Assembly (NCBI GenBank): GCA_014526335.1
Contig: JACTAT010000036.1
Location: forward strand, 3,618,387 to 3,682,386
Origin: Chrysaora quinquecirrha
Lineage: Eukaryota; Cnidaria; Scyphozoa; Semaeostomeae; Pelagiidae
Direction: 5' to 3'
Length of the DNA: 64,000 bases
How positions within the stretch are numbered: position 1 is the stretch's first letter; every line of letters begins with the position of its first letter. The translations under genes were made by a program, and so were the position numbers. Below are positions 1-14,400 of this stretch, piece by piece. The notes below the pieces were generated by a model. That model was not told where the DNA came from. It did no database searches and saw only the letters and a program-made list of their open reading frames with translations.

Positions 1-2428
1 GTGGTCGCGGAAATATAGTCGGCGGTGCTTCGTTTACTGGAGCAGCATATGGGGATATATATGAACCAAATCTCTTTGGAAGTGCTGGGGGACAAGGAGT
101 GGACAGCAAGCGTGGGGGCAATGGTGGAGGTATTCTTTGGTTTAATGTAACGAACAGGCTTGAAATCGATGGGCTTGTATCTGCACATGGTGAAGCTGCA
201 ACTGAGAGAGGCTCCGGTGGCGGGAGTGGTGGCAGCATCTGGATCTACTGTCATACCCTTGCAGGTAGAGGGAGAATTGAAGCCAGAGGCGGCAACGGTT
301 CGTTTGATGGATCTTCACCTGGAGGTGGTGGAAGTGGTGGCCGCATAGCGGTTTACTTCAAAGTCAACGTAACTGGATATAGCTTCACATACCGTGCCCA
401 GGGTGGTGCAGCGTTTGGATGCATGAGAGGTAGGGAGGACCTCTGCAAGGCCGAGGCAGGCGGTCCGGGTACAGTGTTCCTTTATCACATGCTTGAAAAC
501 CACAGAACTCTGTTCTTGCACAACGGTTATCAAAAACCTTTGGTATCAGCCATACGGAATTACAATTCAACTCATGATGATGGATGTAAAGCTTGGGTCG
601 TATACCAGTCAGGGCGTCACGCATTCGCAGGCGGCAAAGATGACTTCCATTTTGAAGAGCTACAAATCTATGCTGGAGCCCATTTTGCCGTACTCACTAA
701 CCCACCGGAAAAGCCGGCAAGCTTGTTCTTCAGGCATATGATAGGTGATCGCACCGGGACTATTCACGTAGGCCCAAATCAAGTCATGGATCTAAAGAGA
801 GATGAGATAGACCTTCCTTTCAATGTTCATAATTACGAACGTGGCTTTCTTGGCCTAGCGCCTTATACTGAAGTACACGGCGTAACTATTTTCAATTCTG
901 GAACTCTCGCTCATATACAGAACCTTACTATACACCATGGCGGAGAGTTGTGGATGAATCACGGGGGACGCACAACAAATATGTCTAGCAGTACCTATGC
1001 ATTTGATGTTGTTCGTGTGCAAGATTTAGGCGCTATAAGGGGAAGAACAAAGCCTATTATTGACCCCGGAATCGTATTGAAGACACGTGCATTGATTATA
1101 GAAGGAGGTGGGACCGTTCAGTTTACCAGAGCAAAGTTAAATTCTGAGAATCTTACTGTTGATGACGGGGGGTTGCTTACATGTCAAGGTCTTGGCTACA
1201 ATCACACCCATGGGACTGGAACTGGATTTCTTGGGAAAATAAATGCTGGTATAGGCTATACGTCTTCGCTTGGATCAACAGGGGGTGGCTTTGGTGGTAG
1301 TGGAGGTCGTGGAAAAGGTGAAAAGAAAACCGGTCAACCTTACGGTGATTTGTACGAACCAAGTGTGTATGGTAGCTGCGGTGGAGGCTTGGCGCTATCT
1401 GGAAGCGGAGGAGGAATTTTGTGGATGAATGTGACTGATACTTTCTTTATTGATGGTCAGATATCCGCCAGTGGGAATACTGCCGCTGGTGGTTCTGGAG
1501 GCGGCGGCAGCGGTGGCAGTTTGTGGGTATATGCTAATAAGATAAAAGGAACGGGGCGATTGGTTGCCGTTGGTGGGAATGGAGGTGCCCTGGGAGGAGG
1601 CGGCAGTGGTGGAAGGATCGCTTTGTACTTCAAAGTCAATAATACGTTTACTGGGAAGTTTCAGAACTGGGGAGGAAAGGGTTCGGCAGAGCCCGGTGGC
1701 CCAGGGACATCTTTTATTTACCACCAAGGATATTTACACAGGACGCTTCATGTAGATAACAACAAACAGAAGCCTTATTCAGAGAGAATCCTGTCGTATG
1801 ATGATCTTTCAGAAGATGGTTGTCGAGCATGGATATTACCAATCTCTGGAAACCATTCTCTAGCATCTAATATCCACAATTATCACTTTGAAGAACTTCA
1901 AATATATGGCAATGCACACCTCGCAGTACTGCCTCATATCAGTAAGAACGCATCGATTTTCTTCAGGCATATGATTGGTGATAGATCCGGTGTTTTGCAT
2001 GTAGGAAAATACCAGACTATGAATTTAAAAAGACTCGCGATAGATACACCGTTCAGTTCTTACGTTTATCAAGCATGGATATCTTGGCCTAGCTACATTC
2101 ACATCGTTGCATGGTGTTTTCATTCACCTCGAAGGTGTCCTAGACCACGTGGTTGATTTAACGCTGATGATTGGAGGAGCGCTTCACTTATACCCAAGTG
2201 GTTCGACACACGCACAACTGGAATCACATTTGGATTTTAACGGCACTGTGAGAGTAAAGGCTGATTCGAAGATTATAACACACAGCTCTCAGGCCCATTC
2301 AAGGCCGTTTCAGCTACGGACCTCTGTACTGCAAATTGATGGTGGTGGATCGGTGAAGACTTATCATATCGATATAAATGCAGTCAACGTTACTGTGGAT
2401 GATGGAGGAACGCTGACGGCAAATGAAG
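1..2428 (+). CDS. Exon 1: modules M1 and M2 without introns
   Basis: The frame is open from base 3 (hinge residues GRGNIVGG, then YGDIYEPNLFGSAGG), so the exon or an upstream part of it lies outside the window. M1 core lies at about 100-500 (GGGSGGSIWIY, GGGGSGGRIAVYF, GGPGTVF) with GDRTGTIHVGPNQ near 750. M2 core lies at about 1380-1720 with GDRSGVLHVGKYQ near 1980. Both modules carry a Cys-containing DGCKAW/DGCRAW linker. A frame change (+1) falls at about 2092-2106, after which HGVFIHLEGVLDHVVDL restores the solenoid pattern. The donor GT is at 2429; the exon ends in phase 1. Confidence 0.85.
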
Positions 2429-5400
2429 GTACTGATTTTTCTGTTTATTTTCCAGTCTTAGTTATAGCCAAACGGTCAAAATTTGCCAAATATTTGAAAT
2501 TGGCTTATCAAGCAACTTTCCAACATTTGGCCACGCCTAAAACATTGCTTGACTAACAAGAATAGTAAAGTTTGTTATGCAATGTTTTCTTGAAAAGTTT
2601 AAAAACATTTTTAGCTTGAGACGACAAAATATTCTTGACCGTTACAGTTTTGCAACGCGGCTGGAAGAGCAGATATTTTTGCTTTGGAAACGAATTTAAT
2701 TCAGAACAAATTTGGGAACAAATTTCGGCCTTAAGTCTTGTCGTCAAGAGAGGATTTTTGCGATGGTGGTCCTAGGTTAAAGAAAAATTTTCCTCGATCT
2801 CCATTTAGCTTGGTCCTGAATTCCAATACGAATAATTATCGAACCGAATTTAAGACTAACTAGATCAGAAAGTGTTCGCCGCAAACACATGAAGTAAGCA
2901 GTTACTTTGTACAATATAGAAAACTTTACACTTGTACAAGTTAATCACCGACATAGGAACCGAAATAGAGACCTTCATAGAGAGGGGGCTTATTTCAACT
3001 TTTTGCTTGAATGAGTGGCTTGGTGCTTATTGAAGATACGGGTCTTAATAGATCTTAAACGGTATCGTTGCGATGTTAAATGCATTTTAAATTCCTTTCT
3101 AGGTGGACATCTATGGGGACAGGGCCCTGGCGCACCGAACAGTACAAGCAGGTTGAAGCATGGAGGTGCAGGGCATGGTGGAACAGGCGGACGCGGCTCC
3201 TGTGGAGGGCTGAAGAACTGCATAAGTAGGAAGGGTCTTCCTTATGGTAGCATGTTGCATCCGAACTCATTTGGCAGTGGAGGAGATGGAGCTGCAGCTG
3301 GCGGTAAAGGAGGCGGTATTATAAGCATTGTTACATCTGATACCCTTCAGGTAAGAAACTGAATTCAATGTGATTTAGTCACTTAAATAGCCTTTCTGTT
3401 CACAAACAGTCTCCTATCTGAATTTGAATTTGTTGTATGATTGCGAAATAGCAGTATACATAGGGTCTGCTCCAATCTTTTAAACTTTAATACTTGATAT
3501 CTCTGAGAAAACCTCAAGATTTTCCTTTAAACCTGGCCCTCAAGCATTTTTTCATCTTTAGGTCGATGGACTAATCATCGCGAACGGTGGTAACGCAACT
3601 AAGAACTTTGGTGGTGGTGGATCAGGGGGCAGCATATTCATAAATACAGAAGTCTTAACCGGTGGTCATACTGGATCGATCCAGGTAAAAGGCGGCACGG
3701 TACCCCCGTCGTTGAATGGAGGAGGTGGTGCTGGTGGAAGAATAGCTGCTTACTACAACAACACAGTAAGAGATGCATTCTATAACGGAACGTTTGACTC
3801 AGAAGGAGGCTCAGTTGGTTCAGTGTCGGAAGCAGGTGCTGCTGGGACTGTTTACCTGAAACACGTGGCCAATAATCATTCGAAATTGATCATTGATAAC
3901 AAAGGAGGCTGGAGCATGGATACCGAGATCGAGGCTAAGGGATATAAATTGGAGTTTTATAATGGTAACAGCGGCAGAAGTACCTCGTATTCAAAAGGAG
4001 GCATGACAGTCTCGTCTTCGTGTTCGATTTGGTATGATCGATATGTCCACAACCCGCCTAATCACGGATTGAGTAATTTGTTTGATCAGAGCTACCGCAG
4101 TGGATACCAAGGCTACTATTCACATTATTATATTGGACACTGCGCTAATGGACAACTGGATATAAATCTCAACAGAGTTATGCTGATTAATAGTGTGAGA
4201 ATATTCCCTATGCAAAATACTCATTTTAAGGTTAGTAGTCCTTCAGATTTTGTTTATGAAATTAAGCCGAAGCCTCTTTATTCATTGTGAAAGTGGTGAA
4301 ATGGTGTATTTGGCGCCAGTCGCTAGGATCTCAGAAGCAGGTTAACTGATCGAGACCTCACCCTGCCTATGACGTTATCGTTGCAGGGCTCCTTACCATC
4401 ATGCCACAAGTTTTGTTACTTTTGCTTGTCAAGCAATGTTTTCAGACGTGGTCAAACGGTCAAACATTTGTTGTAAAGCAAATTTAAAATGTTATACCAA
4501 CAATGTGTGATCGTTAGGCCAGGGCCTAAAACGGCAACTTTTACGTTCCTTTTACAGAACTGGTCGCAACCAGGCCCAAAACGGCAACTTCAACGTTCCG
4601 TTCCATTTTCAGAACTGGTCCCAACCGGGCCTATAACGGCAATTTTTACGTTCCATTATCAGAACTGGTCGCAACCGGGCCCGAAACGGCAACTTTTACG
4701 TTCCATTATCAGAACTGGTCGCAACCGGGCCTAAAACGGCAACTTTTACGTTCCATTATCAGAACTGGTCGCAACCGGGTTCCATTATCAGAACTGGTAA
4801 AACGGCAACTTTACGTTCCATTATCAGAACTGGTCGCAACCGGGCCTAAAACGGTCGTTCCATTATCAGAACTGGTCGCAACCGGGCCTAAAACGGCAAC
4901 TTTTACGTTCCATTATCAGAACTGGTCGCAACCGGGCCCGAAACGGCAAATTTTACGTTCCATTATCAGAACTGGTCGCAACCGGGCCCGAAACGGCAAC
5001 TTTTACGTTCCATTATCAGAACTGGTTAAAACGGCAACTTTTACGTTCCATTATCAGAACTGGTCGCAACCGGGCCTAAAACGGCAACTTTTACGTTCCA
5101 TTTTCAGAACTGGTCGCAACCGGGCCCAAAACGGCAACTTCTACGTTCCATTATCAGAACTGGTCGCAACCGGGCCTAAAACGGCAACTTTTACGTTCCA
5201 TTATCAGAACTGGTCGCAACCGGGCCCAAAACGGCAAATTTTACGTTCCATTTTCAGAACTGGTCGCAACCGGGCCCAAAACGGCAACTTTTACGTTCCA
5301 TTTTCAGAACTGGTCGCAACCGGGCCTAAAACGGCAACTTTTACGTTCCATTTTCTGAACTGGTTCCCAATAACACACTCTAAGAATGTTCTATTTTGAC

Positions 5401-8400
5401 TATTTGATATTTGTTTTGCAGCTTTCTGTGTTTAATTCAACTTGGCATCACATAACATCAGATTACGTGCAAGTCCTTTATTCGATCAATGCCGGAGCGT
5501 TTGTTGATATTCCAGTTAACATGTATTCGTCGAGCTTTCGGATCAGTCTAAAAGCAGCTAATCCAGCTACCAATAAAATATATTTGAACGAAATCGAGAT
5601 TTTCATTGGCGATACTCGTTACACAAACAGGTTAGTCGAGCATATTGAAATTTTATCAATTTTAAAACTTTCTCCAGCTTTGAAACATTCCCAGTGAAAC
5701 CTTTTTTGGGATGTGAGTTCTGCCTTATGTTGTTGTTGTTTTTGTTACTTTATTTTGAGTAGGCTGTTAATTCTAGCTTTTTCAGCTAATTTAGGCCTAC
5801 TATGCATGCCACATCCAGGCATGGGACCCCTGGTTTAACGTCCTTTCCGAAGGACGGCAGAGTGAGTTGTTCAGTCATCCATCCAGATGCTGACCTCACA
5901 CAACCAAGCTTTACTTCAGCTGAGAAGCTTGGCCACCCACTCCATATTTTGTGACTTTGATAAGCGAGCGAAAGGGGGTGGGGGCAGGGAATTCATTTTT
6001 CAAGGCACATCCATGTTTCTAGAGGCCTACCGTTCTTTCTAACTGTGCATCTGAAAGCAAAGTAAGAAAAATTGCGAGAAACTAAAAAAAGTTTTTTCGT
6101 CTGACACTCCTCAGAGTATAAACGTCAGAAAGAAACCGAAACAATTGGCTGAGGCGGAGTTTATACCCAGATGCGGATCGAAATGGGCCAATCAGAAAAG
6201 TTAAGCTAGATTGGTATTGTGTTTTGAGCACCAATAGGCTTGCAGGATACAGCGGGAAGGTAAATAGAATGCGCATTCTAATCTGCGTCTTTGTATAAAT
6301 TCTGCCTTAGTCAATTTTTTCGGTCTGTTTCTGACCACTATGGTTTTTGACTTTTATACTCTGAGGAGTGTCAGACGAAAAAATCATTTAAGAATATCCA
6401 AAGATGTTTGCTATGTTTCTCGCAATTTTGAAATTTTATACCGCTCACAAAGTATTCAAAGTAAGCCAAAGAACACACAAAACATCTGCTGTAAATTCTT
6501 ACAAGAATCTGTCAATTTCTCAGGTACAAGAATAGAGAATACAAGGGAGCGACAACGTGGGTAGAACCAGAGAACAGTGGTGCCTATTATTTCTCCGAAA
6601 TTCACCTCAAAGGAGCAGCAAGGCTGGCATTTATGGAGCGACCAGGTCAGGGAATCATAAAAGTAGGACATTTCTATGGTGAAAGCAATAGTTATATGTA
6701 CAGTGGTGTGGGACAAGAACTGCGAGTATTCAGAAGCAATGCAGATTTATCGTTTAACATCAGAAGTTATGAAGATTCACTGCTGCAATTGCCTTATAAG
6801 ATGTATGTTCATGGTGTTAGTGTGCACATGGGAAACAACAGCAAAGTAAGAGAACCTTTGATATTATCTGAGTAAGACCTCGTTAACACGGAATGGATCC
6901 GTTCCCATAACGTCACGATAGGGTTTTCGTTTGCTCCTTTTTGAGAACGGGAACGTTGTTTTTTGGGATACGCTCATGCTCGAAAAGCGGATCTATTGCG
7001 GATCCATTTGGATCCGTTCCCGATACGTTCTGGTGTAAAAGCAATGAAATCATATCCGGAAGGTACGGTTTTTTTGGGTTTCGTATCTTTTTCTCTCGTG
7101 TAAACGGGTTCTAAATCGCAAAGACCTTTTACAACATACACGGTATTTAAAAATAATGCTAACGCGAACTGATATGTAAAAATCTAGGCCTAGCTTAATA
7201 CAAAGAGCAACACATTCTCTGTCTTATAGACCTTTTTACTCTTTATGAATAGCAAGAACCGGTGGTGTAGAGCTCGGGAAAGGGCTCGAGGGAGAGCTGT
7301 GGCTCTGCTAGTCGCTTTGTTCAACTGAGCCCCTAATTTTCTTTCTTCAGTTTTCCAGTGTTATTGTCTCTCTTTCTTCAGAACCATAAAGGTTTTTGTA
7401 TTATCCGTACAACCATCTTACACGTAATTGTAAAGTTCAACTCATTTCTGGTAAATTTTGATGAAATGCAGTCAATCTACGCGAATCTAGAGTTGGTATT
7501 TTGATAAATTTTCTATAGGAGCATGTCCCCAAAGCCCCCCACGATGGGCAGAACACCGATTCAATTTACACCGGCGATGCATATCAGTGCCAGTCCGTAG
7601 CGTTGGTGCGACATATGGAAATTCTAATTTGCTGTAGAGCCCCTTAGTTATTGAACTCCACCCCACTGACAAGGACACTTAACGAAAACGAGGACACTTT
7701 TTAAACATATGCTGAAATGCTTAACTGACAGCATATTTTATTCTTCTGCAGTTCGTTGGAATAGAAGATTTGTATGTATTCAACGGTGGTCAAGTCAAAT
7801 TGGAAGCAACAGCTACGATCGGCAATGCGACGAAACCTGGTCAAATTGACTTGAGTTCTCTGCACGTGCAAAGTGGAGGATATTTTCAGATCACAACCAC
7901 TGAAAACGAAAACGATGTTTTTATGTCACTGAGTAACTTTACGGTTAGTACAAAACTTCAGTCATACAAAACTTAAGTTTTAAATTTTGCAATCTCTTTA
8001 AAATGCAGAAATCGTCAGAAAAAGACGTCAGAAACAGGTAGAAACAATTTACTCAGGCGAAACATGTGTCCAGATGTGGATTTCAATGCATCAGTTAAAA
8101 ATATCAAGTTGGTTTCGTATTGCGTTTACTAATCAATCAGTTCACAGGATTGAGCGCGGATAACGAATTCAAGTTGTTGAAGAGGCCAAGTGAGAAAGGA
8201 ACTCTTTCTGTCCGCAAAGCACTGCCGTTTGGTTTCGACATACGTACAGTACCTGCCAGAATTCTTTGAACCCAGAACGCCAGATTGGTTTTTCTTCCCA
8301 ACGCATCATCTCCTATCTCCTTCTGCATACAATGTTGGCTTACTGAATGATAGAACTTTCCAGACTCAAATGAACATTCAAATCACCCAAAAGCATTCTT

Positions 8401-11400
8401 CAACATTATGTAAAAACATTGTTTTTGATGGAGGGGGTTGAGTCAGCAATTTTTCCTTTTAGAATTGTAGCGAATCATTTATGTTAAAAGGCCAAAAGAT
8501 ATCAGAGGTGTTCCAATGTCAATCTGGCAGGCATTAGATTCCAATAACCTTATGAAACGAAGTCCCATATTTCAAGAAGCATTTTGATTTTATGCGTTCA
8601 TTTTCGTTTCATTTTCAATCAATATTTTGGCTGCCCGGAAGCTAGATAGCCCAGTTAGCAGAGCACTGAGCACTGGCTTAGGGAGGCGAAAATGGCTTGT
8701 TTGAGACTGTTGTGGCACAATCCAACATGATATAAGGGAAAATACAAGAAACATAGTTAAGCAGCAGTAAGTAAATTTGAAGAATAGTGGAATCATCTAT
8801 GACCTAGAGTGTTAATTAGTTTGCTTGATTCTGTTAGGTCTATGGTGGTGGACATTTCGAGTGTACCAATCGTTTACATGTGAACGTTTCCCACTTATTT
8901 GCTGTTTATTCCGGAGGAAAACTCAGTCTCGACTCTGGTGGATATCGAACGAAAACATCACCCCTACTATAAAGATTCATTCCACCGAAGGCCCTGGAGC
9001 TGGTAAAGGAAATACTGGTGGTGGAGGTGGTGGTGGGCATGCTGGGTCTGGTGGGCGTAGCAATGGAGTTGTTTATGCTGGTCAACCGTATGGGTCACTT
9101 TTCAATCCTTTGGATTATGGCAGTGCTGGAGGATTTGGAAATCATTATGGTAAATATTGTATACTATTATCATTTGTCAATTTTCTTCAAAGGAAAACAT
9201 CATTAAACAATAGGATACATTGAAAACGGGGTGGCTCTAACGCATGGTCCAGCAGAGCATTTCCTTACCAAGTGTCTTTTAGCTTTCTTTAACTGCAACA
9301 GACTCAACTACTTATATACCCCGTTGAGGGATAACTTAAGGTATGGCAAAAATAGAAGACTTGTCTCGCGCGACAATATATTCGACGTGTCTCCCAGGGT
9401 AGCTAAACAGGCGAGTGAAAAGCGAGCAACATGTCCCCCGAGTCATTTGGCGTCTCTTGCTACAAACTTTGTCACGCGCAACGAAGTTTCCGTTCCGAGA
9501 TGGCTAAACTTGAGACACCGAGGAGACATCAATTTCGCACGCGATATGTCTCCTGGTTTAGCCTGGCCTTTATAGTTTGCCTTGGTACCTCAGAACATAG
9601 TCAAAAGAAGTGACTCACTTCTCACTTCTATTGACAATGCTCAGAAGTACATGATAAATGGTTATGCATTACTTGAATAATTTGCCAATTTATGGGTTTA
9701 GTGAATCTGTTAGAGCCTTATTGAGATCTTTAGATGGAAAATATCCCAGTAACTAATTTCCCTTGACGTCCTAGCTGCCTGTTGTTGAGCGAAATCGAAA
9801 TTTATTTTTTCCGAGGAAAATATGCACATCGATGATACTTTTGACAAAATTTTTAAAAACGGCAGAAGTATAATAAACCTCTTGTAATTTTACCGCGTCC
9901 CCTACGAAGGACCTACACAACAAGGCTGATATTGATGTTTTCTAGCGAAGCACCAGTGTAACCTTAGAAAGGCCTAGGTAGTTAAACTTCTTTTAGACGA
10001 AGGTGTTCCATTTTGGCTTGACCTGGCACCCATATATTTGGAGACCTCAAAATTATACATGCTTTAGCTCTCAAACGTTGCATTCAAGTCTTCTTACTAT
10101 GCTTTTTCTCCTTGATCGTAGGTCAATTATATTTCGGCAACTACCACTCTAACACAACCACTGTTGTTGTTACAAACGCAGAGAAACTTCATTACCCATG
10201 GTGGTTTAGGTGGTCATGGTGGTGGCAGCCTTAATCTCAAAACGAGGCATGCTGTTATTGATGGACAGGTGTCAGTGAATGGTCAAGAAGGAGCCCTGCG
10301 GAGCACTGCTGGCGGTGGAAGTGGTGGGAGCATTTTGTTCCAATGTCAAGACCTGTCTGGATTTGGATCGTTTCTGGCTAATGGCGGAAAAGGTTCGCCG
10401 AATGGCGGAGGTGGTGGCGGAGGAAGAATCGCTGTCTACTACAACGAGCTGCATAAATTTGACGGGACTTTCATTGCCCATGGCGGAGACTCGAATATTG
10501 AAGTTGGCGGCGCCGGGACAGTTTATTTGGAGCAGAGGAATGGGTCGTTGGTTGTTAATAATACGCTTATTATTGACAACCGCAAGTTGAAATACCCCCT
10601 TGCAGTGCAGAAAAGCCAAGGGAATCTCCATAATTTGTTGAATGGAATCTATGATGATATCTCGAATGTTGGTGGTGTAACATGGCTCATTGAATATCAG
10701 AATCATTCGTTTACCAAAGTGGATATCAAAGGCAATGCACATGTAGCAGTGCTCTGGAAGCTGCATAAAGGAGATATCGAACTCAGGGCCCATACACTGA
10801 CAGGTAACATTGATATCATGTTATAAGCTTAATTCTTATACAAGTTGCATTTATTAATATTAATACCCATATTGATATTAAGTACTGATATCCGTTCATG
10901 TTCACAAATGAAAATGTTCATTTTCTTGAAAAAGACCATTCCTTAGTTAAATAAAAACCAAAATACTAGTGTCATCTGTGATTATGTCTGATTTTTCATA
11001 CCGCCCAAAATATTTCTTTTTGTAACAAAAGGGCGGGAAAAGACATAAACATGACAATTGAGTGTACTCATGTGGTGGCGTGATGTTTTCGAAAAAGTTC
11101 AAGAAACATTTTTGCCTGCGTGAAGTAAAAATGTTTTACGTATAATTTTTTCGGACGTGGCCAAACGGTCAAACATTTTGCTTGACAAGCGAAGTCCCAA
11201 TGTTTATCAAACAATGTTTGACCGTTTGGCCACGTCCAAAAACATTGCTGTCCAACAACTATGTTATTGCTAATGCACAAGCACGAACGCCTTGTTGCTA
11301 AGAAATGTCCGGGTGGTGAAATGTGGCAAGTTCTTGCAGTTTGTCAAAAAAAAGAAATATTTGACGAGTAATGTTTAAAAGGTGGCCAAATGATCAAAAA

Positions 11401-14400
11401 TTGCGTGACAAGAAAAAGTAACAAAATTTGTTGCGTGATGTTTTTGAAAAAGTTCAAAAATATTTTATGCTTGCGTCAAGCATAACGTTTTGGACGAGTG
11501 ATGTTTTTGGCTATGGTCAAACGGTCAAACGTTTTGCTTTACAAGCAAAATTCAAATGTTTATCAAACAATGTTTGATCATTTGGCCAGGGCCTAAAACC
11601 GTTTTACATTCTTATAGGTGACAACACTGGAGTTCTTCATCTTGGTAAACAGCAGCTATTCGGATTCAAATTCGTGAATATCTATTTCCCTGTAAATAGC
11701 ATGGTATATGCTGGCGGTGTCCTTGAAATCCCGAAGAAACTCTATCTCCGCAACGTTTGGATGGAAGTGAACGGCACAATATCCGACTCAGTGGAATACA
11801 CAGTCGATAAAAAAGGCTCATTGTCTATATGGTCAACAGGCAGAACACGCAACTATCCACAGGTGTATATCATTTTGTCAATTTGACCGTCAGGTCTGAA
11901 GGACTGATCTATACAACGACATTGGGAAGTGATCCAAATGTTCAGATGAAGGCAACAATGGTCGTGGTTAATGCTGGTGGAACAATAAGTGGAAACTCAT
12001 TGAAGATTGAATCTATGAATCTCACTGTGGATATGGCAGGTATGAATGAGGTTTAAGATTTTTCTGGGAAATGAGCGTAAATTAGACTTTTTCGAAGAGG
12101 TCTGGATCGGCGCGACATTTTTCTGGAAGATGGTAGACATTTTGAGAAAGGGAGTCCTCTTCGCGTGCAACGACCTCGATTGCAGTCGCATCAAAAGATT
12201 ACTGCAGCAAATTTTGCTTCAAATTCACGAATTATTTGAGTAGAAGTGAAAAAAGGATTCAAGTCCAAGCTTATCTGGTCAAGGAGGCATTCTATCAAGT
12301 ATTTTCCTTTTTGTTTGTAACTTGCATCTTGTTTCTGAGTTTCTGCAGTTATTTTCAACATTTATTGTCGCAGATTCCTTTTTCTCTCTTTCTCTTCTAT
12401 TATTCATAATTTTAAGGAAACTTCGCTGCACTACCCCCCCTAATGCGTCTGCAATCCCGATCGTTGCTAGCGGAGGGGGTTCCCTCTTTCAAGATGGCGG
12501 CCGTCTTCTTGTACGATAAAGAATGGAATGGAATGGTGCTCGTACATATTTTTGATCTTTCTTGCTGGTTAGTTAGTGTCTTAGTTAGTTAAGATAGTTT
12601 AGATGATTTTAGTTAATTAGCTATTCAACTAGTTGAACAGTTTGTTAGCAATTTAGCTACCAAAGCAGTTGGCTAGCGCTGCATTATTTTGACAGGCAGT
12701 TAGTTAGTTCATTTGTAAGTTACTTTGTTAATAGATAGATAGATAGTCACTTATTTATCCATTGAACCCTGGTCAAACGGTTAAAAATTTTTGGTCAATC
12801 ATTTAAAATTTGCTTCACAAGCAATGTTTGACCGTTTGGTCACTTTGAAAAACTGTGCCTGTCACTTATCTTTTCATAGAAGCTCGAATTTAATTTTTCA
12901 ATTATGGAACTTATAAAATCAGTAAAATCCTTTTTAAAACCTGCAAATCGAAGTTTTGTAGTTCATGATTTTCGGGGCTGGTTTCTCACAGCTGGACTTC
13001 TTTTAAACTAAATTTGTGTGCGAAAGAGATTATTGAATAAATATAGGATGACTAACAGGAATTTTATTCTCTGCTTCTTAGGTCAGATCATAGCCAACAG
13101 TAGAGGATATGCACCAAATCAAGGTCCAAGCTACAATGGTATTCTGTCCTTTGTTAAACAGGCAGGAGGGGGTCATGGAGGACGGGGAGGCTATGGCCCA
13201 TCCGATATATCAACGTCCTTCTCGTATGGCTCAGTATTGTCTCCACGAACTTGGGGCAGCGGCGGAAGAGGTGATGGCGGACGTGGTGGCGGATTCTTAG
13301 AATTCAACATTTACAATAAATTTCGAATCGAAGGCACTGTCAGCTCTGACGGTGAGAATAAAGGAACTGGAGGTGCCGGTGGCAGTATACTTGCTACGGC
13401 GTATCATCTTGATGGCGACGGGATCTTGCAAACGAATGGTGGTTCTGGATCAACTGGTGGCGGAGGCGGCGGTGGAAGAATCGCAATAACCTACACTAAT
13501 CAGAGCTCGTTCATAGGAACTATTCAATCACTTGGCGGTGATGGAAAGAGCGATCTCGGTGGTGCTGGGACGGTGTTTCTTCAGAATTCATCCATTCTAA
13601 GCAAGCCCTATAGAGTTTTGAATGTTGTCAACAGAAACAAAGAGAGAAAATTGAAGCCTCAGATTCCAAGAGTTTTTAACATGGCAACACAATCAAGCCC
13701 CCATTGCACTTCAACGTCTCTCACATACCCGAATGGAATCATCGTCTCTACAAGCACCACTCCATACTGTCCTCATTCAGCAAGCTACCCCCTATCGAAT
13801 ATCTTCACCAAGGGACCCTATTTCTTGTCCTCAACTAGCAGTGGCAGCATAACAATACAGTACCCTTTACACTGTTTGTCGACAGCGTAAAGGTTTTCCC
13901 TGCCATTGGTTGGAGTTATGAAACGAATTTCAAAGTATCAACGTATGCCTCTAATGTTTTGCTCACCACACAGACTGACTGGGTAGAGACATTTGGTGCT
14001 CGTAGTGGACTTGGAGAGACAGTTTATATTGGAAAAAACATCGATAAGGCAAGTTCAGAAACCTCTATATTCTGTAATATAATGAGGCCCTGGACAAATG
14101 AACTGAAAATTCATTGAACATCGTCAAAAATTAAAGTTCAGTGAAGAATCCGGTTCTTTGGACCATCTTTTTCAGTCACTGAACATTGTGTAGTAAATGT
14201 TTGGTCGGAGTAAAAAATGTTTGGTGAACAAAACTTGCTCAGTGCATTTGCCCAGGGCCTAAGATTAAATAACGCCAGAAGACATTTGACAATGGCTCAT
14301 TGTCTTAAAGCCTTGCCAAACTATCAAACATTGTTTGATAAACATTTGAAATTTGCTTGTCAAGCAAAATGTTTGACCGTTTGGCTACGTCAAAAACAGT

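Noticed and set aside
1..2428. Bacterial PE-PGRS or autotransporter-like glycine-rich protein
   Set aside because: Introns, SINEs, a eukaryotic tRNA and EGF repeats show a metazoan gene; glycine runs alone are not evidence.
4517..5370. CRISPR array
   Set aside because: The 50 bp units are contiguous without unique spacers and lie in a eukaryotic intron.
9231..9575. Open frame of 114 codons in intron 7
   Set aside because: Overlaps a possible MITE; composition is unlike coding exons here, and no splice sites support it.
10122..10209. Alternative exon 8 start at 10122 (CGTAG acceptor)
   Set aside because: It would need a frame change before GGHGGG, while the acceptor at 10209 joins in phase and gives the module pattern directly.
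10272..10793. Long minus-strand open frames opposite Gly-rich exons (also 1395-1727, 38185-38637, 42840-43202, 52189-52620, 52642-53085)
   Set aside because: They are complements of GGN/GCN/TCN-rich coding sequence and give Pro/Ser/Thr-rich strings without start context, splice sites or family motifs.
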